Origin: Flectonema sp. DT1601
Taxonomy: Eukaryota; Euglenozoa; Diplonemea; Diplonemida; Diplonemidae
Direction of reading: 5' to 3'
Length of the DNA stretch: 64,000 bases
Assembly: GCA_964019425.1 (NCBI GenBank)
Contig: OZ025788.1
Location: 310,001 to 374,000, forward strand
The position numbers and the translations under genes were made by a program. Positions 10,085 through 20,171 of this stretch are shown here, one piece after another; positions within the stretch are counted from its first letter, which is position 1; the number at the start of each line of letters is the position of its first letter. Under the pieces are notes generated by a model that saw nothing but the letters and a program-made list of their open reading frames with translations, had not been told where the DNA came from and made no database searches.

Positions 10085-11149
10085 TGAATAATATTAATAT
10101 CGAATAGATTACTTGATAACCTCGCGAGGTAGTCAATTCTACTTAGCGTCACAGTAGTCTGTTTTTCAAAGGCAGATTACTTCTATCCCACATTCGTCCT
10201 TTTGCAGTCCCTCGCTAGTGCGATATGGGGTGACAGCAAGGGGAGGAGTATACCATCCGACAATAAATATTTCTTTTTTGTCCATGCGAAAAAAAAAAAA
10301 AAAGAAAAAAAACCGTTTAGAGTCCAACAAGAATAGGAAACAATTATGTGCATCTTCCGTTTTGTTAGAAAGGAGTTATTCATTTATCTTTAGTTTTTTT
10401 TTATAGGGCTTAGTCACCCTCTCTGTTAATAAAAGTATCCGCCCTCCGATCTATTTCTTTTTTTCTTTTTCTTTTTTTCTTTCTTTCTTTCTTAGTCACA
10501 ATAATCCCCAAGTTAGCAATCTTAGTACGTTTATTGAGATGCGTACATTGTGTCAGTGTTGCGATCAGATTCGTTTTTTTTGTGAATCATTTTTACTAGT
10601 AGCCGTGTCTAACACTGCTCGTGCGGGCGGTGGTAGGTAGTCATTTGTTTCAGGTTATTTTACGTCTCTTATCGTCTGTGAGAGTCATGGTTGGCTGGTA
10701 GCAATATAACTGTTACCCTTCCTGATTATTGGCTTCCTAGGCTTCGTAAATAAATAAATAAATAAATAAATAAATTCTAGAGTAGTAATTTTATTACGTT
10801 ATTTGGTGGAAACGACCAAGCGTTCGTTGCGACCTTGCTTGTGATCCTTTTTTTTTTTTTTTGATTGAAATTAATATAAAGTATGCAGAAGGCAGAATGT
10901 TGGGGAACAAAAAAAAAAAAAAAAAAAGTGCGTGCCTGCATTGCTTTCTTTCCTGCGAGCTTCTTCTTTTTTCCTTTTCCTTTTCCTTTTTTTTTTTTGA
11001 GAATTTTGCTATTCGGGTCTACTAATTTTTCCCCCACTGTTCAATAATTCGCTTTTCGCTATTCAAAGGAAGCTATATTTTTTGCTGTTCGAGATATTGC
11101 CTTCGCTGCGTTTCATTTCGTTGTGTTGCGTCAAGAGCAATGTGACTTA
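10085..11149. other. Intergenic, simple repeats
   Basis: No gene seen. Contains an A run near 10288-10312, a long pyrimidine tract (10455-10495), an (AAAT)n microsatellite (10749-10776), a pair of T and A runs (10848-10862, 10909-10927) and a (CCTTTT)n stretch near 10971-11000. A short match to the dispersed intergenic repeat lies at 10550-10573. Confidence 0.5.
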
Positions 11150-11650
11150 GCTCTCGCATCACATGCACTGTAGCATGTCTTCATTTACTCGTTTTAGAGC
11201 GCCTAACGTAAACCCTTTGTCCACCAGTCTTTGTTGAGTCTTCTTCAACATGCATGCGTCCTTTCTGTCTGCTGTTATCAGAAAGGGTAACTGTCTGGGA
11301 TACGATTCCCCAGATGACTTCAGCTGTTTAAGTAGTCGCTCTCTGGAAGAGAAATCTTTCCAAATATTTTCAAACAATACCTTCGTAGATCTCGTCTGTT
11401 ATGCTGATGGAGTTCACAGTGTACTTCTATGATTCTGTGCACAGCACTTCGATCTCTTCTCGAACATGGGTGAGCACTTCGTTGTCGTCATCAACGACAC
11501 TCACCTCACTGCACCTGTCATAGAACCATCTTGTGGGCTGGGTTACCAATCAGTTGAGTGACCCTATCGGATTCTTGAATTAGTTTGTCTGTGAAGCTGT
11601 ACTTCTCCTTTAGTGCTAATCATTCCGACGATGTCAAACTCTTGTCTTTA
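11150..11650 (-). pseudogene. Decayed coding sequence, unknown family
   Basis: Read on the minus strand, successive segments look like charged, helix-rich protein (for example ALKEKYSFTDKLIQESDRV, SVVDDDNEVLTHVREEIEV and KDFSSRERLLKQLKSSGESY) but they fall in different frames and are interrupted several times. I treat it as a fossil and do not reconstruct it. No hallmark of a transposase, reverse transcriptase or other named family was seen, so origin (old host gene or mobile element) stays open. It ends next to a palindrome at 11670-11700. Confidence 0.45.
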
Positions 11651-11669
11651 AATAGAAGCCTTTGAGAAG

Positions 11670-11700
11670 ACTTTTAGATGTGCAGAACACATCTAAAAGT
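11670..11700. repeat. 13-bp perfect palindrome with 5-nt spacer
   Basis: ACTTTTAGATGTG (11670-11682), spacer CAGAA, CACATCTAAAAGT (11688-11700). It lies exactly between two decayed coding stretches that run in opposite directions, as expected at an inversion joint or a fused inverted duplication. Confidence 0.7.
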
Positions 11701-11955
11701 GGATATGCTGAACAGTTTCCTGACTGGGCCGACTGCAAACCCTTTTACTGGTCAGAACTCAGTAAGGAATTCTTCCGAGCGTATTCTTCGAGTAAAGAAC
11801 CGCTCCGGTTAGGTCCTTATTCTCGACAATACCAAATGCAATGGTTCATAGATAGAAGAACGGTTTGAAGCCTTGAAAAAAATTAAGGTATAGCTGCAGC
11901 GGCGAAAGAATGGCTTCTGAGCGAAAAAGACATTATTAGACCCTTGAAGTAGCAA
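11690..11955 (+). pseudogene. Second decayed coding stretch, opposite orientation
   Basis: Plus-strand reading shows protein-like pieces such as FPDWADCKPFYWSELSKEFF and, in another frame, AAAAKEWLLSEKDIIRPLK, separated by breaks. No start, no intact frame and no recognised family. It may be another part of the same broken gene as the minus-strand remnant at 11150-11650, flipped at the palindrome. Treated as a fossil. Confidence 0.35.
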
Positions 11956-12342
11956 AACTCTCAATTTTTTTTTTCCTTTATGAAGTGCTTTGCCAGAGTC
12001 ATTGGGTGAAGGACAAAAAAGAACAAAAAAAGAACACATCTCACTAACACTGTGATTGTCTCACAGTAATATGAGACGTTGTATGGTAGTGTTGTAACGC
12101 AATGTACCAAAGCTACACCATTATCGTTATGGAAAGAGTGTTTCTTAGTCATTCACTCAATAATAATATTATTTGAATTGAGTAAAGGAACCGATTACAA
12201 AGGAAACCTTTTCATCGTTTCCTTTCCTCATTTAATTTAATTAATTTTTTTCTTTTTTTTTGTCTTCCGATTGTGTTATGGATACTAACGACAATTATTG
12301 TCTTTATTTGAATAAATATATTGCAGTTCTTTTAATCAGTTT
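11956..12342. other. Intergenic spacer
   Basis: T runs and AT-rich sequence; TTGCAG at 12321-12326 lies 16 nt before the next ATG. No gene seen. Confidence 0.5.
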
Positions 12343-13479
12343 ATGTCATCTTTTATTCTTCAGAACATTTCAATGGAATTACCATATTCAGATGACTTTG
12401 ACGAATCACAGATGGTGATTGATCGTAATGGATACTACGGCAGATCAGGCCATTTTCACGCTTCTGAACTGGAGGGAAAATTAACAGCAGCCTACGGTCG
12501 GCATCACAAAGCTGTGATACTACCTTCAGGAATGGCAGCGATTGGAGCAGCTTTCAGCGCAGTGATAAACAAGACGGGTGGGCTGGCTCATAATATAATT
12601 ATGGGTGACGAACTCTATTGTGATACACCAAGAACTATTAAATATCTCTGCAAGACAATAAATCACAAAGTTCAAACAGTTAACATCTCTGACGACGGAC
12701 AAATAGAAAAATCAATATCAACGACGGATACTAAATACCCAATCATACTATTCTTGGAGACTTGTAGCAACCCTTGTGGTGATATTTTTAATTTCGATAA
12801 GATCAAGTCTCTTCAGAAAATGGCTCAGAAACGAAAACAACAACTCACCATAATAGCCGACAACACCTGGCTTACCAGCGCGTTATTCAATCCCTTCGAT
12901 TATAACGTCGATTTGGTTGTTGTATCTCTCACCAAATACTATTCTGGAGGTGCCTGCATAGGAGGGGCTGTAATGGGAAACGGGAATCTAATTAAGTCCG
13001 TTGAGGAGTATGTTCGTGTTATGGGAATCCACACCTCCCCTTTTAACTGTGTAACAATCCTGAAAAACATTGATGAAACCCCTTCAAGAATTAAACAAAC
13101 ATCTTCCGTGACTCAGCATATTGTTGATCACTTTACGAAGTCGGGTAGTGGGGTTAGGGATTGCATTGTGTATGTTGGTTTATCAAGTCACAAATCTCAC
13201 GATCGATTAAAGAAATTTTGTAACGGAGTTGGGCCTTCAGTGTTTACGATGACTGTACCACTTACGAAGAATAAAGTTATTGATATTATGAAAAAGCAAA
13301 CATTCTTTCCTTATTTGACTTCATTTGGTTCTCTGACTACGAGAGTTGATCCCTGGCCAACACGTTTAGAAGATACGACCAGAATTAGAATAGCTATTGG
13401 ATATGGTGATGAAGAAACCACTGAGATACTTATATCAAAGTTCACAAAACTGTTTCAAGTACTTGGAATGAAAGTTTAA
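12343..13479 (+). CDS. Cys/Met-metabolism PLP enzyme (cystathionine gamma-synthase type), 378 aa
   Basis: Belongs to the Cys/Met metabolism family of fold-type I PLP enzymes, which catalyse gamma- or beta-replacement and elimination on sulfur amino acids (cystathionine synthase/lyase, methionine gamma-lyase). Visible family features in order: YGRSGHFHASELEGKL (equivalent to the YxRxGNPTxxxLE cofactor-binding region), LPSGMAAIGAAFSAV, the aspartate motif DNTW and the Schiff-base lysine Lys198 in SLTKYYSGG. The usual TKYxxGHxD motif is altered after TKY, and the NPT triplet is replaced, so substrate choice cannot be inferred. The length is near the family norm of 380-400. A TTGCAG acceptor lies 16 nt upstream; a second in-frame ATG at residue 11 follows another AG. 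Probably cytosolic. Confidence 0.88.
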   Translation: MSSFILQNISMELPYSDDFDESQMVIDRNGYYGRSGHFHASELEGKLTAAYGRHHKAVILPSGMAAIGAAFSAVINKTGGLAHNIIMGDELYCDTPRTIKYLCKTINHKVQTVNISDDGQIEKSISTTDTKYPIILFLETCSNPCGDIFNFDKIKSLQKMAQKRKQQLTIIADNTWLTSALFNPFDYNVDLVVVSLTKYYSGGACIGGAVMGNGNLIKSVEEYVRVMGIHTSPFNCVTILKNIDETPSRIKQTSSVTQHIVDHFTKSGSGVRDCIVYVGLSSHKSHDRLKKFCNGVGPSVFTMTVPLTKNKVIDIMKKQTFFPYLTSFGSLTTRVDPWPTRLEDTTRIRIAIGYGDEETTEILISKFTKLFQVLGMKV

Positions 13480-13829
13480 ACTTCTCTCTCTTCCTCTTTA
13501 AATAATTGATCTACAGAACATTAACTATCCTTCGTTTTGTTGAATCAATTATTTTTGTTGGGCCGATTGTTTTTTTTAGTTATTTTATTTACATTTTTTG
13601 GTACCTCAGTCCTCAAATAATAAAAAAAGAAAAAAAATAATCGGCAAACTTCACTTTTTACTTTTTACCCTCACACATTTTTTGTGCGCAACCCAGACAA
13701 AATCCTAATAAAGGAATAGGTTAGTTAAGCTGGCACAATTATATTTCTACCGAACGATGGGTTTGTAGGTACAAAAAAAAAAAAAAAATTAATTTATTTC
13801 CCCTCTCAGAGTGGTGACAATATTAATGA
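13480..13829. other. Intergenic with a dispersed 21-nt repeat
   Basis: Carries AATCGGCAAACTTCACTTTT at 13639-13658 (the match extends one more T), found again at 62718-62738, then an A run near 13772-13788 and an acceptor CTCTCAG at 13803-13809. No gene seen. Confidence 0.6.
13639..13683 (+). repeat. Dispersed repeat, copy 1 (AATCGGCAAACTTCAC)
   Basis: Exact 21-nt match to 62718-62738, followed in both copies by a T-rich stretch and CTCAC-type sequence, with an A-rich stretch in front. Both copies sit 130-190 nt before the ATG of the following gene. Confidence 0.6.
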
Positions 13830-14945
13830 ATGCCGCCACCACTGAAGCACATCACTCAGCTGCTGTTTCTAATTATCAGTTGTGGGTTGGGAGTGACGTT
13901 AGTGAATGTGAATAGTTCGATTTCACACGTTGATCGAAAAGTGTTAAAACATGATGATAGAATAGAGCAGCGGCAACAACAACAGCAGCAACAACAACCT
14001 ACCCCAATAACAGAAATAGACGCTAAAGATCACAGTGATCACGGTGTCAATTCTGAAGACTCTCTCACCTCAGAAGGAGACACAGACTCTGACACTGATC
14101 GAATTATGTTTTTTTGTATGCAAACTAAAAAAGCATCAGCTTGGTGTAGAATGTTAGAATCAGCATCACACTTTGGTATCAGTATAGACCATCCTTCATG
14201 GGGATCATCTTACACTCATGCGAAGAGAATTGGTTGGGTTTTAAAAGCAATAAGTAAACTACCAGACAGTACTATTGTTTCATTCTCTGATGGTACTGAT
14301 GTTATGTTTAATGGCGGAGCTTCCGAAATAATGAACCGTTTTCGACAGTTGGAAGAAAAAAATTCAAAGAGTTTATTCTTTAATGCGGAAAAAAGCTGTT
14401 ATGCGCAGCAAGCCTTCCCAGATGCTCCATGCAGTAAAGGTTGTAAATGGGCATTGCGGAAAGCTCGTTGTATTGCAAGTTATAGGAATAATGTTTGGAT
14501 AAATGGTACTTCCGAAATACCGAAATGGAGGTATCTGAATGCGGGTTGTTTCATTGGGAGAGTTGGTGCAGTTCGTCAATTCTTTCAAAAGGTTTACGAG
14601 GTCACATTCAAAAGTGATGGAACACTTCGTTCAGGAATCTGGTGTGACCAATCTATGATTACAAAAGTACTTTTATCAAAATCAATGTCCCACATTGTAT
14701 CTCTTGATGTCGATAATAGAATTTATCTACCAACTTATCACTTACATTCTTCTATTGATTTATGTCCTCAAGACTCGCTGCATGTTTGTGGAACACCGGG
14801 TGATGAACAACCTCTTATATTTCACCTCAATGGGAAATCAGCATCGTCTCTGCATACTCATCCGTGGTCAGGTATTAAGGGAAACCCCAATTCTATTCAT
14901 AAGATTCTTGGAGTCAATAAGAGAATGTCTGAAATATGTAGCTAG
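13830..14945 (+). CDS. PLOD/procollagen-type glycosyltransferase, type II membrane protein, 371 aa
   Basis: An N-terminal hydrophobic helix (LKHITQLLFLIISCGLGVTL) works as signal anchor, followed by a low-complexity linker with a run of nine glutamines and acidic residues. From about residue 85 the sequence matches the glycosyltransferase domain of procollagen lysyl hydroxylases and related galactosyl/glucosyltransferases: VSFSDGTDVMF carries the metal-binding acidic motif, then FFNAEKSCYAQQAFPDAPC, WRYLNAGCFIG and WCDQ near the sugar-binding end. It probably transfers a hexose to proteins in the Golgi or ER lumen; the acceptor is unknown. An acceptor CTCAG lies 20 nt upstream. An out-of-frame ATG 4 nt before the start would open a 28-codon overlapping frame, so the start may rely on leaky scanning. 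Confidence 0.82.
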   Translation: MPPPLKHITQLLFLIISCGLGVTLVNVNSSISHVDRKVLKHDDRIEQRQQQQQQQQPTPITEIDAKDHSDHGVNSEDSLTSEGDTDSDTDRIMFFCMQTKKASAWCRMLESASHFGISIDHPSWGSSYTHAKRIGWVLKAISKLPDSTIVSFSDGTDVMFNGGASEIMNRFRQLEEKNSKSLFFNAEKSCYAQQAFPDAPCSKGCKWALRKARCIASYRNNVWINGTSEIPKWRYLNAGCFIGRVGAVRQFFQKVYEVTFKSDGTLRSGIWCDQSMITKVLLSKSMSHIVSLDVDNRIYLPTYHLHSSIDLCPQDSLHVCGTPGDEQPLIFHLNGKSASSLHTHPWSGIKGNPNSIHKILGVNKRMSEICS

Positions 14946-15474
14946 TCTCTGGGGGGACAGAGAGCGCTTTGGCGTTTTAAATCCCGTACTTGGTTGGGGT
15001 TTATTTCTATGAGTTTTCGTTCAGTTTTAAACTTCGTAAAAAAAAAAAAAAAAAAAAAAACTGTTTCGTGAAACACGTGCATTTTTTTTTTTTTTAAATT
15101 ATTTTTTTTTAATAAATTTTAAATTTCTTTTTAATAATAGAAGATACGTATGTTTCGTTTTTCGGGTGACAGCATCTTTGAAAATTTAAAAACGCCCTAT
15201 ATTTTCCCCCAAAAAACTTTGGTCAACGTAATAAATATTTTTTTTTTTTAAATTCAAAGGTAATTCCTTTATTCTGATTACCACTGGAAAATGTTTAAAA
15301 TGACAGCCAGTGTAGTTACCAGCTGCTCACATTGCTTTCAAGAAAAGTTTTGAGGCTTGTGAGAACTAAATTGAGAAATATAAGTAAACAAGTAAACGAT
15401 TAAGTTGTAAGTCTCACAGTTAAAAATAAAATTGTGTATTTTTATTTTCCAACAGGTGCGGCTCATCTTCATAA
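14946..15474. other. Intergenic, poly-A/poly-T
   Basis: A run at 15038-15060 and several T runs. A canonical GTAAGT lies at about 15404-15411 and an acceptor CCAACAG at 15449-15455, so a very short 5' UTR intron cannot be excluded. No gene seen. Confidence 0.5.
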
Positions 15475-18372
15475 ATGGGAATCGCATGCTGCAAGAAAAA
15501 GAATGACGACGAAGCTGATGATGCTGAAGGACTTCTCGACTCTGATGACAAACTGGCAGTCGAGGAACTACTACAAGACGCTGAAGAAGGAGAAGGAGGA
15601 ATGTCGTTAGAGTTTTCTATTGAATGCAGAGGTCTGCCTGATAAAGACAAGTTTAGTAGAAGTGATCCTTTTTGTATTTGTTTCTTACAAGAAGGTGATG
15701 ACCATGCTGGAAGACAAATGCTTGGGCGTACTGAAACAGTTTTGAACTGCCTGACTCCAATATTCACAGTTCCTATCATGTGTTCTGTCAGTAGTGATCT
15801 TAGTGATAAAGTCGTTACTATGGAAGTGTACCACGAGAGATCACGAGAACTCGACTATGATGAACAAGTCTTTATGGGTGAATGTAAAATTTTATTAAAA
15901 GACTTAATGGACACAATTGGTCAACAAAGTAAACTCCCACTTGCTAACGATCGACTTGAAGACGCAAAAGCAGGTTTTGGACTTGCTTTCGACAAAGCAG
16001 CAGCTGTAGCAGGACAGACCTTAAACATCGCAAGTAACCTCGTTAATACATTTTTAACGGGAGGTAAATCAGCTGAATCAGATCCTCATATTTATGTTAC
16101 AGTAGAACGTGCTTTAAATGTTCAAGAAGAAGTTGTAATTGAGTTATCCGGCTCGCACTTAGAACGTCCAAAAACCCAACTGGGATTTGGTAAGTCTGCC
16201 CTCGCAAATTACTTTCTGGTAGTCAGTCGAGTTCAGGGTACTAAAATGATGCCTGTCGCGAAGACTAATGTAGTAAGACAATTCTTCACAAAGGATACAA
16301 TTCAAAAGGGATCAAATCCTGACTGGAAACCCCTTCGAAGTAAAACATTTCGAATTTGTAATAACAACTTCGAGTGTCCACTACTATTTCAACTATTTGA
16401 TTACAATCAGTTTGACGGTGGATCTCATCAACTTATCGGACAAGCGAGAACAACACTTGCGGCACTCAGATCTGGTGCTGTTGAATCAATGGCTCTCCTT
16501 AACGAAGAAAAACTTGGAGACAAAAAATACATCAACAGTGGAGAGATTATCGTACGGAAATGTAAACTTTTAACATCTTACTCTTTCTTAGATTATGTAA
16601 AAAGAGGTTTTGAGATCAATTGCACAATCGCTATTGACTTCTCCGCTTCAAACGGAAAAGCATCGGACCATCCTGAGTCTCTTCATTTTATAGACCCCGT
16701 TGATCCTGTGGCCAATCCGAATGATTACACGCAGGCAATCAAGTCAGTTTGTAAAATTATCGGTCGATATGATAAAGATCAGATGTTCCCAGTATTTGGT
16801 TTTGGAGCAAAATTTATGAAAAAGGGAGTCGTGAAAGTTGAGAATTGTTTCCCGGTATCCATGGATAAAAAAGAAGTTGAAATCCAAGGAGAGGCAGCTA
16901 TCGTGAGAAAGTACATCAACTGCGTTGAGAAAGTGATCCCAGCTGAACCTACAAAACTAGCACCGGTTATACGAAACACTCTTGAGGAAGCAAAGGAGAA
17001 CTCAAGAGATAATCCTGATCAACCTGGTTATTCATTACTTGTGGTATTAACTGATGGTCAAATAGATGATATGACTGAAACAATTGATGTTTTAGTAGAA
17101 TGCTCATACCATGCAATGTCAGTTCTAGTTGTTGGTATTGGTGAAGGTGAAGAAGGTGATGGTTTTACTCAAATGAAATACCTCGATGAGACAAAACTCA
17201 GATCTCACATCACAGGTCGTCCTCTCCGAAGAGATGTTGTAAACTTCGTTTCTTGGAATGACAACAAAGGAAGGAATGCAAATGATTTTGCAAGAGCTTG
17301 TTTATCAGAAGTTCCAAAACACTTTTTATCATGGGTAGAGATGTCTGGATTCTCTCTCGATAAAGTCCACGACGAGGAACACGCAGGAGTTCGTACCCAT
17401 TCAGATCCTCAATCTACTGCAGCAGAATCGGTGGTTTCTCAATTAGATTTGGGAAAATATGTTCTCGGCGTTGAAGAAGTAGAAGTCGGAAAACAGTACA
17501 TTGTTCACGGTCTGGTTGGAAGCTCTCATCTCAACGGAGAAGTAGGAACTGTAGTTAGAAAACAAGATTCTCATTATGTTATTGAGCTCTCTGAAGGAGA
17601 GTGTGCGATGGCTCCTTCTAATTTAAAACCTTCACCGAATGGAGATATGGAATCTGCTTCACAAATACCTGTTCAGTTAGATGGTAATTCTCACTACACA
17701 CCACCTCAGTTAGCTTCACTTGATAAGAGTCCAAGGATGAGGAAAGGTTCTTTTTCATTAGAAGCCCCAAAGATACCATTATCACCACCTGCAGCAGGTT
17801 CTGAAATATCAGCGTCAGGTACTCGATCGAGAAAGAGATCAGTTGGGTCGTTGCCAGATAACATTCCTAATGAGAAATCTATGAAAATCAATCCCTATGG
17901 ACCTGCTGTTTCTGGTCGGGGTCGAGGGAAGCTTATTCCACCAACAATCCCAACTGGATCATCGAGTGGCATTAGTTTTAGAGGAGGGATGCTTAATGAT
18001 CTTCAACGTGAGAAAACTACTGCTGTTAATAAAGAAGATTTCGACCAAGCAGAGTCACTCAAACACCAAATAAATAGTTTAAAGTCTGACACCAGCAGCC
18101 ATTCATCAAAAGGATTTGCAGCGGGTACGAGAGTAGTACTTCGTGGATTATATCGTCATAAAGATCTGAATAATAAAAAGGGAACTCTTGTTCAACTACT
18201 GCCGGATAACCTCGCTGTGGTTGACATGGGAATGTGTGGACTCGAATTCATAGGTGAGAGAACTATTTCAATGGCGAATGTTAAGATGGCTCCTCCAGAA
18301 GTACAAAATCCACCCATGCCACCCTCCCGCCAACGCGGAGGACACTCCCTCAGTCGCGCATTAGAAGTATAA
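15475..18372 (+). CDS. Copine with acylated N-terminus and extra C-terminal domains, 965 aa
   Basis: Copines are calcium-dependent phospholipid-binding proteins with two C2 domains and a VWA domain. Here C2A covers about residues 42-175, C2B 195-350 and the copine-type VWA 365-625, with the metal-site motif DFSAS near residue 387 in AIDFSASNGKASDH. The protein begins MGIACCKKK: Gly2 is a likely myristoylation site and Cys5/Cys6 likely palmitoylation sites, followed by an acidic stretch, so it should be held at a membrane (inference). After the VWA domain come about 340 extra residues: an SH3/KOW-like segment (GKQYIVHGLVGSSHLNGEVG, about 672), a basic disordered region, a UVR-like helix pair (REKTTAVNKEDFDQAESLKH, about 845) and a second SH3-like segment (GTRVVLRGLYRHKDLNNKKG, about 884). 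Animal copines lack this tail. Acceptor CAG 19 nt upstream. Confidence 0.92.
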   Translation: MGIACCKKKNDDEADDAEGLLDSDDKLAVEELLQDAEEGEGGMSLEFSIECRGLPDKDKFSRSDPFCICFLQEGDDHAGRQMLGRTETVLNCLTPIFTVPIMCSVSSDLSDKVVTMEVYHERSRELDYDEQVFMGECKILLKDLMDTIGQQSKLPLANDRLEDAKAGFGLAFDKAAAVAGQTLNIASNLVNTFLTGGKSAESDPHIYVTVERALNVQEEVVIELSGSHLERPKTQLGFGKSALANYFLVVSRVQGTKMMPVAKTNVVRQFFTKDTIQKGSNPDWKPLRSKTFRICNNNFECPLLFQLFDYNQFDGGSHQLIGQARTTLAALRSGAVESMALLNEEKLGDKKYINSGEIIVRKCKLLTSYSFLDYVKRGFEINCTIAIDFSASNGKASDHPESLHFIDPVDPVANPNDYTQAIKSVCKIIGRYDKDQMFPVFGFGAKFMKKGVVKVENCFPVSMDKKEVEIQGEAAIVRKYINCVEKVIPAEPTKLAPVIRNTLEEAKENSRDNPDQPGYSLLVVLTDGQIDDMTETIDVLVECSYHAMSVLVVGIGEGEEGDGFTQMKYLDETKLRSHITGRPLRRDVVNFVSWNDNKGRNANDFARACLSEVPKHFLSWVEMSGFSLDKVHDEEHAGVRTHSDPQSTAAESVVSQLDLGKYVLGVEEVEVGKQYIVHGLVGSSHLNGEVGTVVRKQDSHYVIELSEGECAMAPSNLKPSPNGDMESASQIPVQLDGNSHYTPPQLASLDKSPRMRKGSFSLEAPKIPLSPPAAGSEISASGTRSRKRSVGSLPDNIPNEKSMKINPYGPAVSGRGRGKLIPPTIPTGSSSGISFRGGMLNDLQREKTTAVNKEDFDQAESLKHQINSLKSDTSSHSSKGFAAGTRVVLRGLYRHKDLNNKKGTLVQLLPDNLAVVDMGMCGLEFIGERTISMANVKMAPPEVQNPPMPPSRQRGGHSLSRALEV

Positions 18373-20171
18373 ACTGAATTGAGTTGTAGCACGGCTTCTG
18401 CTTTGAGCTCTCCCTCAATTCTCAAGGGTAATCCGTCACACGTTATCTTTTAAATAAGAAAACGACGATACCTTTTTTTCTATAGAAAAAAGAGTAGTTT
18501 TGTTACCAAATTTATGCTATCGGTGGTGACTCTTTGAGTGGGTTCCTTGTCCCACCAATTATGACAAACAATGGCAACCCTGTTCCATTCACTTTTAAAA
18601 AGCAAAAAAAAAAAAAAAGATTATTCGAATTACCATTCCAATCCCGAACCTCTTTCGTTTCTTGTTTGTTTTGTTTAATTGTCGTTTTTTTTTTTCTATT
18701 TTATTTTTAGTTTTTACTGTATAGCATCTCTCATCGGAGCAATGCAATTTTCTTTTGCACCGACATGGTCGGAGAAAAAATTATTCAGATTAAAGAGCCG
18801 TTTTATTTATTTATGTCAAATGTTATCTATTTTCCCTGTGCGTCAGTGTTACTGTCTGCGATCAACAAAATATATAAGGCTTCATCTGAGATGGTTTTTT
18901 TCTTTCTTTTCTTTTCTTTTTTCAAATTGAAGAAATCACAGAACCAGTTGACGAGCTTCTTATGGGACGACATTGTTGTGTGCTACCTTGTGGATCTTTT
19001 GTCTGTATTACTATTCTTTGAGAGTGAGTTTTGTTATTTCTATGGAATCTGCAATTAATGTTTTGTGTTTTATGGGCGGCGTTCTTCCACAGGGAACGTT
19101 TGCAAAGTAGGAAGCTATCGTTGGCAGCTGTTTTTGAGGATTCAAGGTTTAAAAAAAAAAAAAAAAAAAAAAAAACCTGCCAACCCACCCTTTTGTATGT
19201 TTTTTCGGTTTTATTTATTTACTCATTTATTTTGTTACGATATTCGTGTTTTGAGCGGTTAGTTGGTATTGTAGTTCGTAGAAGGCCATTATTAGTAGTT
19301 ATCTTAACGCGCAACTCGTGCAGCTACAGGTCTGTGATTAGTTCAAGTCCGTCTGAGTAGGTTTCCCTTTAGCTTTACTACAATAGCAGGGTGTTCAAGT
19401 TGTATTAGTATTACCTTATAGTCAACATGTATCATAAGTTACTAATTGTTTAAGTTAGTTAGCGTTTGATACATCATAAGTACGTAAGCTCTCAAACAGT
19501 TAACCCCCCCTGACTTTAATTAGTTTTGGTTATGATATCTTTCTGTGAGGGTTTTTTAAAAAGAAAATTTTTTTTTTTTGTGGTAGCTTTTTCTGACTTT
19601 GCTTTGCCAGCTGTTTTTATTTTAATTTTCGTCAGCCGTCTCTTGCTTTGTGCATGTGGTGGCTCTGGCACTTATTTCTGGTCAATTTAAGTCTCTTTTG
19701 TGAGAGTCTCACGATTGTGGTGTCCGACCCCGTGAGCTTCTACGAGGGTTTCACTGACTACGATAAATAAATAGGTTTCAGGATGCTATGGATTAAAGAT
19801 ATCAACAGAGAACAGGTCTTGTGTTTCGGTTTGTTTTAGTTCTGTTTCAGATCGAACTTCACCTTCAACTCTAGTCTCCTAATGGAGTTGTGATACATTA
19901 TATACCTGTTGTTTGGCACACTGTCATAACCGTTCGAAACATCGAACGCCTTGTTTTCCCTTTTGTAGAGTTTCTGAAGTGCCTTTGCGTATCTTTTTAG
20001 ATTCGTAGCTGGTTTATTTTCTGCTCGGTCACAATTACATTTCTATATTAAAAATGTTAAAATTGTGTGAACTGTTGTTCTGGTGACATCATTACGGGTG
20101 GTAAAGACTACTCACTGGTGAAGAAGTATTGATTACAACACCTTCTCAAAGGTAAATAAAACATCACAACC
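18373..20171. other. 1.8-kb intergenic region with dispersed repeat
   Basis: No gene found on either strand. Holds one copy of a roughly 110-bp dispersed repeat (18781-18894), an A run (19151-19174) and several T runs. Open frames across it are homopolymer artefacts. The reason for its length is not visible. Confidence 0.5.
18781..18894 (+). repeat. Dispersed intergenic repeat, copy A
   Basis: Begins TTATTCAGATTAAAG, contains GTGCGTCAG and CTGTCTGCGATCAAC, ends AAGGCTTCATCTGAGATGG. It aligns along its whole length with 35472-35574 and in its core with 37360-37387. Confidence 0.55.

Noticed and set aside
18679-19360. Several open frames in the long spacer after the copine gene
   Set aside because: Phe/Lys-rich homopolymer translation overlapping a dispersed repeat; no start context or coding texture.
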